Shown here: piece by piece, positions 26,847 through 36,245 of the stretch | Layout: each line of letters opens with the position of its first letter | Position numbering within the stretch: position 1 is the stretch's first letter | Assembly (NCBI RefSeq): GCF_900169075.1 | Contig: NZ_LT827015.1 | Span: 2,682,158 to 2,746,157 of the forward strand | Direction of reading: 5' to 3' | Length of the DNA stretch: 64,000 bases | Source of the DNA: Chryseobacterium phocaeense | GTDB taxonomy: Bacteria; Bacteroidota; Bacteroidia; Flavobacteriales; Weeksellaceae | Made by a program: the position numbers and the translations under genes | Notes under the pieces: generated by a model | What the model was told of the DNA's origin: nothing | The model's database searches: none | Seen by the model: the letters and a program-made list of their open reading frames with translations, nothing else

Positions 26847-27524
26847 TTAAACAATAAGCTTATAACCGATTCCTTTTAATGTCTGGATGGTATTGATTCC
26901 CAGTTTCTCTCTTAATCTTCTGATGTGAACGTCGATGGTTCTTTCTCCTACAATGACGTCATTGCCCCATACTTTTTCAAGAATCTCTTCTCTCTTGAAT
27001 ACTTTTTCGGTATTGGAAGCAAGAAGATAAAGCAAATCGAATTCTTTTTTAGGAAGAAGGAACTGCTGCCCGCTTTTTGAAACCCTGAAATTGTCTTTGT
27101 CGATAACCAGATCACCAATTTCAATCAGCTTGGCATTATCTGAAACCTGAGACGTCAGCTGAAGTAAAGCATTTACTTTAGAGATCAGAATCTTCGGTTT
27201 GATGAGCTTTACGATGTAATCATTAGCTCCGGCCTGGAATCCTGCCAGCTGAGAAAATTCCTCGCTTCTTGCGGAAAGAAAAACAATCAGTGTTTTCTGA
27301 AGTTCTTTTACTTTACGAAGCTCCTGACATGTTTCGATCCCGTCTTTTTCAGGCATCATCACATCCAGAAGGATCAGATCAGGGACAATTTCTTTGGCTT
27401 TATCTATCCCTTCGCTGCCGTTTGTAGCGGTATAAATATCGTAGCCTTCTTTTTCCAGGTTGTAAGACAGAATCTCTAAAATATCCAGTTCGTCGTCTAT
27501 TAAGAGTATTTTCTTTTGGTTCAT
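26847..27524 (-). CDS. OmpR/PhoB-family response regulator
   Basis: 225 aa. Receiver domain with acidic pair Asp10-Asp11, phospho-acceptor Asp54 in LILLDVMMPEKDG, and Lys106 in DYIVKLIKPK. The C-terminal winged helix (about 125-225) carries FDLLYLLASN and GERTIDVHIRRLREKLG, the DNA-recognition part of the PhoB class. It should bind 11-bp-spaced direct repeats; such a series lies in the divergent promoter region upstream. It is first in an operon with the kinase. Confidence 0.92.
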   Translation of the reverse strand: MNQKKILLIDDELDILEILSYNLEKEGYDIYTATNGSEGIDKAKEIVPDLILLDVMMPEKDGIETCQELRKVKELQKTLIVFLSARSEEFSQLAGFQAGANDYIVKLIKPKILISKVNALLQLTSQVSDNAKLIEIGDLVIDKDNFRVSKSGQQFLLPKKEFDLLYLLASNTEKVFKREEILEKVWGNDVIVGERTIDVHIRRLREKLGINTIQTLKGIGYKLIV

Positions 27525-27618
27525 TTTAAATTTTTACTGAGTCAAAGTTAATAAATTTTAAAGCACAGATGAACAAATGTATTATCGTTCACATAAAGTT
27601 AACAATAATATCCTTTTC

Positions 27619-27655
27619 TTAATGTTTAGTTAAAAAAAAATTAAAATTCGCTAAA
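27619..27655 (+). promoter_or_regulatory. Possible PhoB-type box: TTAA series with 11-bp period
   Basis: TTAATGT at 27619, TTAAAAA at 27630, TTAAAAT at 27641 and a decayed CTAAACC at 27651 repeat every 11 bp. Another TTAAC is at 27599, off phase. PhoB-class regulators bind direct repeats with this pitch. The site lies between the response regulator gene and the divergent TonB receptor gene, so it could control both. AT richness makes chance a real alternative. Confidence 0.4.
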
Positions 27656-27721
27656 CCACTTACCCCACGAAACTTTTATTCCTTTGCACCGAAAGAATCT
27701 AGTAACAAAGTAAGTAAGATA

Positions 27722-30370
27722 ATGAAAATTAATAAACTTAGCATTGCGGTCGTATTTTTATCCGGATCCATGTTTTACGCTCAAGAAACGAAGCAGGACA
27801 CGATCATTAAGGAGAAAAAAATTGACGGTGTAGTAATCCAGGGAAGCAGCAACAAGAAAACTGAAACTGCAGTATTAGGAGAACAAAAAAAAGCCGTTAT
27901 TCAAAAGCAGGCTGTAAGTGCTGAAGAGATTTCCAGAAAAGGGATCTCGAACGTGGAACAGGGACTTACGAAAGTGACGGGAATCACTACCGTAGAAGGA
28001 AGAGGACTTTTCGTAAGAGGACTGGAAGAGCGATACAATTATTTATTGATTAACGGTCTCGGATCTCCTTCCAACAACCCTTTCCAGAAGATTATTGCCC
28101 TGAAGCAGTTCCCTACTGACGTTGTAGGAAAACTGAACATCTACAAAACCTTCAACTCCAACCTGTACGGAGATTTTGCGGGAGCTACTTTTGATATTGA
28201 AACCCTTACCATTGACAAGCCTTTTACCAAGGTGGAATTCAGTGTGGGTGTGAATACTTTGAGTACGTTCAGGGATAATTTTAAAGTGGCGGAGGGCGCA
28301 GATGGAATCAATGGATATCTTGGACTAAACTCCAGAGACAGAAGACTTCCTAATGAGGTGAGAGATTCCAGACCAAGCAATTACAGGTTTACATCTAATG
28401 AATCATTAAATTCCTTTAAAGATTCCTGGAATGTTAACAATGTAAAGGCATTGCCGAATACAAGTATCGGATTCACTACGGTACAGAAAACAAAAATAGG
28501 CGAAACAGGGAATTTAGGAATTTTATTTTCCTTAAATCAGGGTAGTAAATTTCAGTACAAAGAAGGTATGAATAACCAATACAGAACATTGGACAAGACT
28601 TCTATTGTAAACATGAACTTCCTAACCCGTAAGCAGTATAATTACGAAACAGAATCTTCAGCATTGCTAGGTTTGGCTTATAAAAACAAGGGCACAAACA
28701 TTAACTTAAATGCTATTTATCTTCAGAATGCATCTAATATTATTGAGGATAACTTCGGATATAAAGATCAGCAGACACAAAATAAAAACTCCGGATTCTT
28801 CAGAACCAATCAATTGGATATTTCCAGGTTCTTAGACTTACAGCTATCTGCTTCACAAAAAATAACAGAAAGACATCAGGTAAAGGGAGGTATAAGTTAT
28901 GTTATCAATAACTATAGCCAACCAGACCGTAAAATTCTAGAAGGAAACAGAACCAATCCTGAAAACGGAGCTTTGCTTCCTGATGGTTATGTACAGATGC
29001 GTTACGGAGGAAATAACCTTATCCGTCAATATCTGGATGTAGATTCAAGGTTTTACGGATCTGCCTACGCAGAATATCAATTATTTTTAGGGGAAAAAGG
29101 AGACAGAAAAGATTTCCCTATTCAGATTGCATTAGGATATAATGGTTTTTCTGATTTCAGAAAAAATTCATACCGATTTATATTTGGACGTCCAAACTCT
29201 GGTTTCGACAATCCGGTATTTGTAACCAATATAGATCAACCTCAGGCTACGTTTGACCAGGCTGTTTCTGCAGGTCATATGGCTTATTATGAAGGCTCTG
29301 ATACTTCTCAGTATTATTCAAGTATTTATCAGATCGTTAATGGAGGTTATGCCAATATTAATTTTAAGCCGAATGATTCGTGGGATATTTTACTTGGGGC
29401 CCGTTATGAGAAAGACATGACCCTCATCAGATATTATCCAACCCTTGGTGCTGATAGAAAAAGAAATCTGGATAAAACAAGAGATCTGTTCCTGCCGTCA
29501 TTATCCATTAAGAAAGCGCTTAACAATAAAAATAATTTAAGGTTCTCATTCAGTAAGACAGTTACAAGACCTATCCTTATTGAAACCATGCCAATTGAGT
29601 ATATCAGCCCGGATAACGTTACGATAAGAGGTAATGAAAATATCCAATCCAGCGACAACTACAATTTTGACCTTAAATGGGAATACTTCCCTACCAACAA
29701 AGAAATGTTTGCTGTTAACGTATTCGCTAAAAGAATTGATAATGCAATCGAAAGGTCTTTGGCTGCTTCAGCAAATGCGACCGGTTCAACCATCACGTTC
29801 TTCAATGCTAAGAAAGCAGATATAATCGGGATAGAGTTGGAAGGAATCTTAGGACTGGGAAGAATTTCTGAATCATTAAGAAATTTCACTTTGGGAGCCA
29901 ATGCAACATTTCTGTACTCTGATGTAGAAAGAAGTCAGGATCAGTTAGACATGGAAGAACCAACATGGTTTAAAACCTCAGGTGAAAAATTACGCAAAAG
30001 AGGGCTTCAGGGTGCTGCTCCGTACACTATTAATGCGGATTTAAAATACGAATTTAAAAACAGTAATAATCTTGCACAAACTTTCTCTTTGGTTTATAAT
30101 GTTTCAGGAAGTAAAATCTACGCTACCGGTGGTGGTGGAACAGATAACTATTATGAAAAACCATTCCATCAGTTAGACTTTGTTTACCAGAATCAACTGA
30201 CAAAAAACTGGAATGTAAAATTCGGAGTACAAAATATCTTCAACAATAAGTATAGAATTTTACTAGGAGATAAAAATTATGCTCCACTTAATCTTGAAGA
30301 AAACAATAAAACACTTACGGACTATTACAGAGGGGTTACATTTAACCTGACTGTAGGATATACGTTCTAA
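27722..30370 (+). CDS. TonB-dependent outer-membrane receptor
   Basis: 882 aa with signal peptide ending SGSMFYAQ. A TonB-box-like IDGVVIQGSSNKK follows, then a plug domain (about 55-170, AEEISRKGISNVEQGLTKVTGITTVEGRGLFVRGL) and a 22-strand-type barrel whose last strand is GVTFNLTVGYTF. No CarboxypepD_reg domain. It forms an operon with a lipoprotein 34 bp downstream and is divergent from a PhoB-like regulator, so regulation by phosphate status is plausible. The ligand is not known. Confidence 0.9.
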   Translation: MKINKLSIAVVFLSGSMFYAQETKQDTIIKEKKIDGVVIQGSSNKKTETAVLGEQKKAVIQKQAVSAEEISRKGISNVEQGLTKVTGITTVEGRGLFVRGLEERYNYLLINGLGSPSNNPFQKIIALKQFPTDVVGKLNIYKTFNSNLYGDFAGATFDIETLTIDKPFTKVEFSVGVNTLSTFRDNFKVAEGADGINGYLGLNSRDRRLPNEVRDSRPSNYRFTSNESLNSFKDSWNVNNVKALPNTSIGFTTVQKTKIGETGNLGILFSLNQGSKFQYKEGMNNQYRTLDKTSIVNMNFLTRKQYNYETESSALLGLAYKNKGTNINLNAIYLQNASNIIEDNFGYKDQQTQNKNSGFFRTNQLDISRFLDLQLSASQKITERHQVKGGISYVINNYSQPDRKILEGNRTNPENGALLPDGYVQMRYGGNNLIRQYLDVDSRFYGSAYAEYQLFLGEKGDRKDFPIQIALGYNGFSDFRKNSYRFIFGRPNSGFDNPVFVTNIDQPQATFDQAVSAGHMAYYEGSDTSQYYSSIYQIVNGGYANINFKPNDSWDILLGARYEKDMTLIRYYPTLGADRKRNLDKTRDLFLPSLSIKKALNNKNNLRFSFSKTVTRPILIETMPIEYISPDNVTIRGNENIQSSDNYNFDLKWEYFPTNKEMFAVNVFAKRIDNAIERSLAASANATGSTITFFNAKKADIIGIELEGILGLGRISESLRNFTLGANATFLYSDVERSQDQLDMEEPTWFKTSGEKLRKRGLQGAAPYTINADLKYEFKNSNNLAQTFSLVYNVSGSKIYATGGGGTDNYYEKPFHQLDFVYQNQLTKNWNVKFGVQNIFNNKYRILLGDKNYAPLNLEENNKTLTDYYRGVTFNLTVGYTF

Positions 30371-30404
30371 AATAATTTGAATAAAAAATAAAATAAGTAT
30401 AAAA

Positions 30405-31607
30405 ATGAAAAGAAGAGTTCTGACCCTATTATCGTTAACAGCTGTGTTAACATTAAGCTTAAATTCATGTACCATTGAAGTAAACGATGGTTTAGGTGAT
30501 ACTGTTGTAACTAATCCAGAACCAACAACAACTGTATTAACCGGTGTAGTAAGTAAAGATACTGTATTTAAAAAAGGAAATTATACCCTAAAAGGAATTG
30601 TAAAAGTAATGAACGGTGCCACTCTTACGATTGAAGCTGGTGCGAATTTCACTGTTGATTCTTCTGTACCAAGTGGACTTGTGGTTCTTCAGGATGGAAA
30701 AATCAATGCAGTAGGTACTGCTGCTGAACCAATTGTTTTTACAACATTAACAAAAACTCCGGGTGACTGGGGAGGAATTACATTATATGGTAATGCACCA
30801 ATCAAAGCTGTAAATGGAAATACTTCAGCATTTTCTGAAGATGGAAATAATATAAAGTACGGTGGAACAGACGCCGCTTCAAATTCAGGAGTGATGAAGT
30901 TTGTACGTGTGGAATATGCAGGTAAAAAAATCGGAGATGGTACTTCTGAAACCAACTCTATGACCTTCTACTCTGTAGGTAGTGGAACAGTATTGGAAAA
31001 CCTGGTAACTTATAAAGGAACTGATGACGGATATGAATTCTTCGGAGGAACTGTAAGTGCTAAGAATATTGTTTCTTATGGAAATTATGATGACTCTTTC
31101 GACTGGCAGGATGCATGGAGTGGTCAGGATAATACCAACTGGTATGCTTACCAGACAGGAACAGGAAACTTCGGAATGGAAATAGAGGCTTCGGGAAATG
31201 CAGATAATGTAGCTCCAAAAGTATCTAACATTACTTTAATCAGAAATGCAGGTACAAGCCCTGAATCTGCAAACTCTCCTGAAATTACAGCGATTCAGTT
31301 TAAAAAGCACGGAACAGGAATTTTCTCAAATGTATACATCAGCGGTTATAAGAATACCGGAGGTCAGCAAGCATATGCTGTTCTGATCCAGGATGCAGCT
31401 ACAGAAACAAGCCAGGTAAATGCTGGAAAAATATCTGTTGCTCCTCTAAACTACTTAAACTCTGATAATGCAGGGGTTTGGGGATATGCATTTACTCCAA
31501 ACGGAGGAAAAACTTTCACCAATGCTACTACTGTAACAAAAGTATCTCTTACCCCTGGAGCATGGGCTACAGTGGATGGAGTAAACCTTTTAGCAGGACT
31601 ACAATAA
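30405..31607 (+). CDS. Surface lipoprotein with beta-helix-like body, TonB receptor partner
   Basis: 400 aa with lipobox LSLNSCTIEV (Cys22). After a short Thr/Pro linker the body begins LTGVVSKDTVFKKGNYTLKGIVKVMNGATLTIEAGANF, then DWGGITLYGNAPIK, then repeated short strands with N and G turns, which fits a right-handed beta-helix or adhesin-like stack. Bacteroidota relatives have been labelled multidrug transporter, which the sequence contradicts. Co-transcription with the TonB receptor suggests a ligand-capturing surface partner in the position usually held by a SusD protein. Confidence 0.75.
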   Translation: MKRRVLTLLSLTAVLTLSLNSCTIEVNDGLGDTVVTNPEPTTTVLTGVVSKDTVFKKGNYTLKGIVKVMNGATLTIEAGANFTVDSSVPSGLVVLQDGKINAVGTAAEPIVFTTLTKTPGDWGGITLYGNAPIKAVNGNTSAFSEDGNNIKYGGTDAASNSGVMKFVRVEYAGKKIGDGTSETNSMTFYSVGSGTVLENLVTYKGTDDGYEFFGGTVSAKNIVSYGNYDDSFDWQDAWSGQDNTNWYAYQTGTGNFGMEIEASGNADNVAPKVSNITLIRNAGTSPESANSPEITAIQFKKHGTGIFSNVYISGYKNTGGQQAYAVLIQDAATETSQVNAGKISVAPLNYLNSDNAGVWGYAFTPNGGKTFTNATTVTKVSLTPGAWATVDGVNLLAGLQ

Positions 31608-31636
31608 GTAACTAGTTTCTTCATATCAAATTTTAT

Positions 31637-31666
31637 AAAGCCATCAGGATTTTTTCTGATGGCTTT
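31637..31666 (+). terminator. Intrinsic terminator of the TonB receptor/lipoprotein operon
   Basis: Perfect 11-bp stem AAAGCCATCAG / CTGATGGCTTT with an 8-nt loop and a T-run, 30 bp after the stop codon. Confidence 0.9.
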
Positions 31667-31740
31667 TTATTTTATAGAAAATGGATTGTTAAATTACTTT
31701 TGTAAAAGCCTTTTTGTTCCTTTTCTAAATTTCTTCATTA

Positions 31741-32220
31741 CTAAATATTAATATTAAAGTTCTTTAATGGTACGTATCGTTCGTCACAAAACCTTATAAA
31801 TTCTTCAGAATTTCCTGGTGGCGGTTCTTCCCCGGTTATGCATGCGTAATTGGCATTCAGATATCTTTTCACTTTATAGAATATCAACAGACTTTCTCTT
31901 GAATCTAATTCACTTCCATAAATAGATACTCCAAAAATCATTTTCCCATCATCCGTATATTGCACAGTAACCTGCTTAACTTCTGAAGTATTATCCAGAT
32001 TTTCCCAGTATACAATATAATCTATATTTGGATTTCGGTCTAAATAACTTAATAATTCTTTTGTATTGAAAAAAGTTAATTCCGTGTAATCTGAATACTG
32101 GGGAATAGGATAATCGCAAGATAATTCTCTATGCAATGGTGCAAAATCATTAAAAAATTTTTCTACAAAACCAGAATCTCTTTGATTAATTAAATAATAC
32201 GAATCTATATACTGAGGCAT
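31741..32220 (-). CDS. Uncharacterised 159-aa soluble protein
   Basis: No signal peptide or membrane helix. Acidic, with alternating helices and strands (SYYLINQRDSGFVEKFFNDF, then YIVYWENLDNTSEVKQVTVQYTDDGKMIFGVSIYG) and a long C-terminal helix region. The look is that of single-domain immunity-like proteins in Bacteroidota, but I do not recognise a family, and no toxin gene is next to it. It stands alone between a lipoprotein operon and the plug-domain gene, both with their own ends. Confidence 0.6.
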   Translation of the reverse strand: MPQYIDSYYLINQRDSGFVEKFFNDFAPLHRELSCDYPIPQYSDYTELTFFNTKELLSYLDRNPNIDYIVYWENLDNTSEVKQVTVQYTDDGKMIFGVSIYGSELDSRESLLIFYKVKRYLNANYACITGEEPPPGNSEEFIRFCDERYVPLKNFNINI

Positions 32221-32304
32221 GTTTCAGATGTATTTTTTCTCCTGTACAATATAAACAAATTATAAATTGAAAAATATAAATAAAGCTACTTAAGAAGATT
32301 CATC

Positions 32305-34695
32305 CTATTTCATCATATCATTATAATACACCGGCACATAATTACTCTTATCATACCCCATAATGATAATCCTGTAATTCTTCGCCTGATCATTGTTATA
32401 AAACTGCACCTTTGCAGGTTCCTGGTGGACTTCCAGATAAGGATTCCAGTACAGAACAGGACGGACATCCTGCGGCGTATTTTTAAATTCTTCACTGCTG
32501 TAATCAGGGCTGATAAAAGGAGCTTCTTTCTGATATCCTTTTAATGAAATCTGTTTCAGCATGCTGGGTCTGGCAGAATTATTCACTGAACCTGTGATTC
32601 CGCCTCTACGGGTATAGATGGCTATAGCACCGTTTCCTCCGCCAAAACCGGCCGCAAAATATCCTTTTATGACTTTTACCATGGCAATATCGGCAACAGA
32701 AAGAGTAGAAATATAATCTGCACTGATAGGCATCTCATCCAGATAAATTCCAACCCGGGAGCCTCTCAGCATCGGAATATAGTTTCCGGCCTGTGATTGT
32801 ATATCTAAACCCGCAACCCTTCCCTGTAGCCACTGTAAAATATTGGTACTGACATTATTGGTATTGTCATTCACAAAATCGAAAACCACTTCATTTCCGC
32901 TTCTGAATAAAGAACTGCTCAGCTGATTATTAAGCTCTTTGGTGAGATTCTTTTTCTTTCCTTTTAATTTCACTTCCTCAATATTGGTCGTTTTTTCACT
33001 GAATATTTTCTGGGTCTTTTTATTGGCCACGTATTTCGCAACTTCATCAGGAAGACTTTCGTTGGGAATACGTTTTACAAGCTGGTAACGGCTTTCAGGC
33101 ATATCTCCTTTGTAGGGTACGAAATCAAAACCAGGCTGGAAAATAACCTGAACCTGTTCTTTAGGAATCTTCTGTTGCGTATTCAGCTGATAGGAGACTT
33201 TCAAAGCATCTTCGAATATTAGTCCGTTTAAAGTAAAGAAACCTTTATCATCCGTTTTAACCTGGTGGAACCCGGTAGGCTGCCCGGAATTTGAAAAAAC
33301 AAGATTGAGATCCGTATTAGGAGCCGGCTTTTCCTGTACCGACACTTTCCCTTTGTAAGAAATATAATGTTCAGGTTTGTTTTTAATCACGGGATAATTT
33401 CCAAGCATCATCATTTTCCAGTCAAAGCGTTTCCATTTTTCGGAAATCAACAGCGCATCCAGTGCTTCTCCGTTACTATTTTCTCTAAAATATTGAGCAG
33501 GAGAATTGATTTTTGAATTCACATCTCCCGTAAGCCATAAGGTGCTTAAAAGACTGTTATCATCTTCAGAACTTTTATTTGTTCCATCCATAATCAGAAC
33601 TGAATAATCAGATTCGTTCTCTTTGGCAATACTGAAAGAATTCAAGGCACGTGGATTTTCATTTAAAGACAAAGACTGAAGATCCGGCTTTTTAATTTTT
33701 AACGACTCATGCTGTACAAAACAAAGTCTTTGTGCGACTATATTCTCCTGATCATCAAAAACACTGATATATAAGATACCATTCACCAGCTTATTGGCAG
33801 GAATAGATAATACCTGGCCGGTTATTTTGGGTACAACAGCTTTATATACCATCTGGCTGTTCATGGTTCCTATGATTTTATATCCCGATGCAGACAGGCT
33901 TTTTCCATTCAGGGTCAGAGTAACAGATTCCAGGCTGCTTTTCACCTTCAAATGGATGCCCGATGCTGCTACTTTGGGAAGATCTATGCTTTGTTTGGTT
34001 CCTTTGGTATCGGAAAGAATCAGCCGGTAATTCTTCCCGTTTTGTGGGATAAGTTCAAATGCGCCTACATTTTCATCAAAACCAGTGAAACTTGTAATCT
34101 TAGTGTCCGGTTTTTCGGTATCAATGACATAACCACTCCATTCTGAAGGGGTAAAACCTTTAGAACCAAGCCTCACCGCAAATTTTGTAGAAATACCGTC
34201 AATAAAAGTCCCGCTTTCCGGATACACCGCAGCAGACCATGTTGAGAGGGAATCTTTGACAAGCTTTTCGGGAGAAGACGGATTATAAATTTCAACCGGA
34301 CGTATCAGCTGGAAATCTTCACTGAAATTGGTCATCCACGTGGTATAAGCTCTTATGTAATAGATATTTTCTTTTAAAGTTTCCGGGATGGCGAGACTGC
34401 CGCTTCCTCTTCCGTTCTGTAAGGGAACAAATGTTTTCGCAATCTGGGTTTTATTCTGGTCGTACAATTCTACAAACAGATTGGTAGAAATCATTGAAGG
34501 ATCATAACCATCAAATACAAAAGATTTGAACCACAAATTTTCACCGGCGAGATAGCTGTTTTTGTCAAAAAGCAAATGGACTTTTTCCTGTTGATACTTT
34601 TCTTTAAAAGTTTCAAGGGCGGCTTCGGCTTTAAGCTGTGAACTCAGATCACTAACCATAGCTACAGCCAATATGAATAATAATTTTTTCACCAT
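32305..34695 (-). CDS. Exported MG-domain protein with C-terminal TonB-type plug domain
   Basis: 796 aa from ATG 34695, which gives the signal peptide MVKKLLFILAVAMVSDLSSQ. The frame opens further upstream but that part is atypical. The N-terminal part holds beta-sandwich repeats of macroglobulin type (EKVHLLFDKNSYLAGENLWFKSFVFDG; FVELYDQNKTQIAKTFVPLQNGRGSGSLAIPE). About residues 600-700 resemble a TonB receptor plug (NILQWLQGRVAGLDIQSQAG; IYLDEMPISADYISTLSVADIAMVKVIKG), but no beta-barrel follows. The plug may gate or dock to another outer-membrane channel. Function unknown. Confidence 0.75.
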   Translation of the reverse strand: MVKKLLFILAVAMVSDLSSQLKAEAALETFKEKYQQEKVHLLFDKNSYLAGENLWFKSFVFDGYDPSMISTNLFVELYDQNKTQIAKTFVPLQNGRGSGSLAIPETLKENIYYIRAYTTWMTNFSEDFQLIRPVEIYNPSSPEKLVKDSLSTWSAAVYPESGTFIDGISTKFAVRLGSKGFTPSEWSGYVIDTEKPDTKITSFTGFDENVGAFELIPQNGKNYRLILSDTKGTKQSIDLPKVAASGIHLKVKSSLESVTLTLNGKSLSASGYKIIGTMNSQMVYKAVVPKITGQVLSIPANKLVNGILYISVFDDQENIVAQRLCFVQHESLKIKKPDLQSLSLNENPRALNSFSIAKENESDYSVLIMDGTNKSSEDDNSLLSTLWLTGDVNSKINSPAQYFRENSNGEALDALLISEKWKRFDWKMMMLGNYPVIKNKPEHYISYKGKVSVQEKPAPNTDLNLVFSNSGQPTGFHQVKTDDKGFFTLNGLIFEDALKVSYQLNTQQKIPKEQVQVIFQPGFDFVPYKGDMPESRYQLVKRIPNESLPDEVAKYVANKKTQKIFSEKTTNIEEVKLKGKKKNLTKELNNQLSSSLFRSGNEVVFDFVNDNTNNVSTNILQWLQGRVAGLDIQSQAGNYIPMLRGSRVGIYLDEMPISADYISTLSVADIAMVKVIKGYFAAGFGGGNGAIAIYTRRGGITGSVNNSARPSMLKQISLKGYQKEAPFISPDYSSEEFKNTPQDVRPVLYWNPYLEVHQEPAKVQFYNNDQAKNYRIIIMGYDKSNYVPVYYNDMMK

Positions 34696-34861
34696 AATTT
34701 GAGTTTTTATTTTTGTATTGTATCTGAGTAATAAAAATAAACTTTTTATGGATACCTCAACATAAACTTTCTTTATGTTTTCTATTGTATCATTGCTCAT
34801 AAAATGGCTTAGAAATAAGAGATTTATCACTATGGTTTTGTCCTAGCCGGAAATCATTGAA

Positions 34862-34888
34862 AAAGCCACCGGAACATCCAATGGCTTT
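34862..34888 (-). terminator. Intrinsic terminator of the first amidohydrolase gene
   Basis: The minus strand reads AAAGCCATTGG, a 5-nt loop, CCGGTGGCTTT, then T. One G-T pair in an 11-bp stem, 39 bp past the stop. Confidence 0.85.
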
Positions 34889-34926
34889 ATTCACAAAAAA
34901 CAAGTATATAAAAAATATATATTCAA

Positions 34927-36165
34927 TTAAGATCTCCAGAACAGGTTCCCTTTATTGGCCAGAGCTTTTATCCCGGATATCCTGGCAACGGCTTCCGCGG
35001 AACATGAGGCACTGGTGAAAACCACTGAGGCATCGTCCCCTGCTTTCGGCCACTGCTGTTGTCCGTTTTCATCCAACGGAAGAATATTCTGAGTAGCAAA
35101 CTGAAGCGTTCTCGACAGTTCAAATTCCGTTTCGTATCCATAGAGTTCTGCAATAAGATTGGCCTTCTGAAGCATATTTCCCGATCCAAACGTACTCCAG
35201 TAATCCTGAACATTATCATTTCCAACCAGGACGTTTACGCCGTATTTTTTCAGGACATGAATCGGCATAATAGTTCCTCTGAAAGGTACGGAAGAAGCAA
35301 TGCCCACTTTTCCCTCTGCCAGTCTTCCGGCAATTTGCTCTGTTTCTCCCGGCGAAAGGTGCCCTAAAGCAAAGGCATGGCTTACAAAAGTTTTTCCCTG
35401 CAGTTCCGGATTTTCTATGGTTTTATCGATCAGGTAATTGATTGTTTTCATTCCCGACGCTCCTGCTTCGTGGAGATGGATGTCTATTCCTTTTTTATGG
35501 TCTAAAGCCAGTTGAACGGTAAAATCAAGCACTTTTTCAATATTCCCGTCAATACTATACGGATCAAGACCACCGATAAATCCAACACTTTCAAGCTGTG
35601 CGACTTCTTTCATCAAAGGAACCGTATCCGTATAATACAATCCGTTCTGCGGAAAAGCTACGAGTTCTGCCCTGAAAGATTCTTTTTTATTTCCAAGTGC
35701 CATTTCCAGGTTTTCCAGAGATTGTAAGCCCGAAGTGGGATCAATGTTAAAATGGGTTCTCGCGAAAAAAGTTCCATAATGCTGCAGCAGGCTGATCAGT
35801 TGTTCTGCCCTGCCCACAGATGTTTTTAAGAGTTCAGGGATGATTTGCTGCTCGTAGGCGATCATGTCCTTTACTGTTTTCCGTTTCTGGGAAAGTGCCT
35901 GCCATGGAAGTCCATATAAGGTTTTATCCAGATGAACATGCATATCTTTAAAAGCCGGAAGCATCAGAAATCCTTTAGCATCCACCGCATCGGAAGCCGG
36001 ATCATTAGCTTTTACCGCTTTGATTTTTCCGTTTTCTATTTCTACACTGAAAAGACCGGTTTTTGTTCCGGTTACTTCTCCTTCTTCATATTCAAAACCC
36101 GTTTCAAGACGGACATTTTTTAGTGAATAGGTTCCTTTTGCGATTAACTGATAGGGAAACTGCAT
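34927..36165 (-). CDS. Metal-dependent amidohydrolase, cytosine-deaminase-like (copy 1)
   Basis: 412 aa from ATG 36165; the alternative ATG at 36183 lies against a TACCTTTG -7-like box at 36186-36193. Amidohydrolase barrel motifs: metal site MHVHLDKT, then IDIHLHEAG, the SHAF histidine, and metal Asp in LVGNDNVQDYW. No signal peptide, so cytoplasmic. The CodA-like ATZ/TRZ grouping suggests deamination or hydrolysis of a small N-heterocycle or amide; the substrate is inference. It is clearly paralogous to the gene at 37284-38618, with the AraC-type gene lying between. Confidence 0.85.
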   Translation of the reverse strand: MQFPYQLIAKGTYSLKNVRLETGFEYEEGEVTGTKTGLFSVEIENGKIKAVKANDPASDAVDAKGFLMLPAFKDMHVHLDKTLYGLPWQALSQKRKTVKDMIAYEQQIIPELLKTSVGRAEQLISLLQHYGTFFARTHFNIDPTSGLQSLENLEMALGNKKESFRAELVAFPQNGLYYTDTVPLMKEVAQLESVGFIGGLDPYSIDGNIEKVLDFTVQLALDHKKGIDIHLHEAGASGMKTINYLIDKTIENPELQGKTFVSHAFALGHLSPGETEQIAGRLAEGKVGIASSVPFRGTIMPIHVLKKYGVNVLVGNDNVQDYWSTFGSGNMLQKANLIAELYGYETEFELSRTLQFATQNILPLDENGQQQWPKAGDDASVVFTSASCSAEAVARISGIKALANKGNLFWRS

Positions 36166-36245
36166 GACTTTTCTTTTAAACATGACAAAGGTACAGCCGT
36201 TTTATGTCTGAACCGCTGTACCAATTATGTCTTGTTTTGTATAGA

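Noticed and set aside
30405..31607. Multidrug transporter label for the lipoprotein
   Set aside because: It has a lipobox and a soluble strand-rich body with no membrane helices.
31741..32220. Immunity gene of a toxin pair
   Set aside because: The protein looks immunity-like, but no toxin or secretion gene is next to it, so I kept it as unknown.
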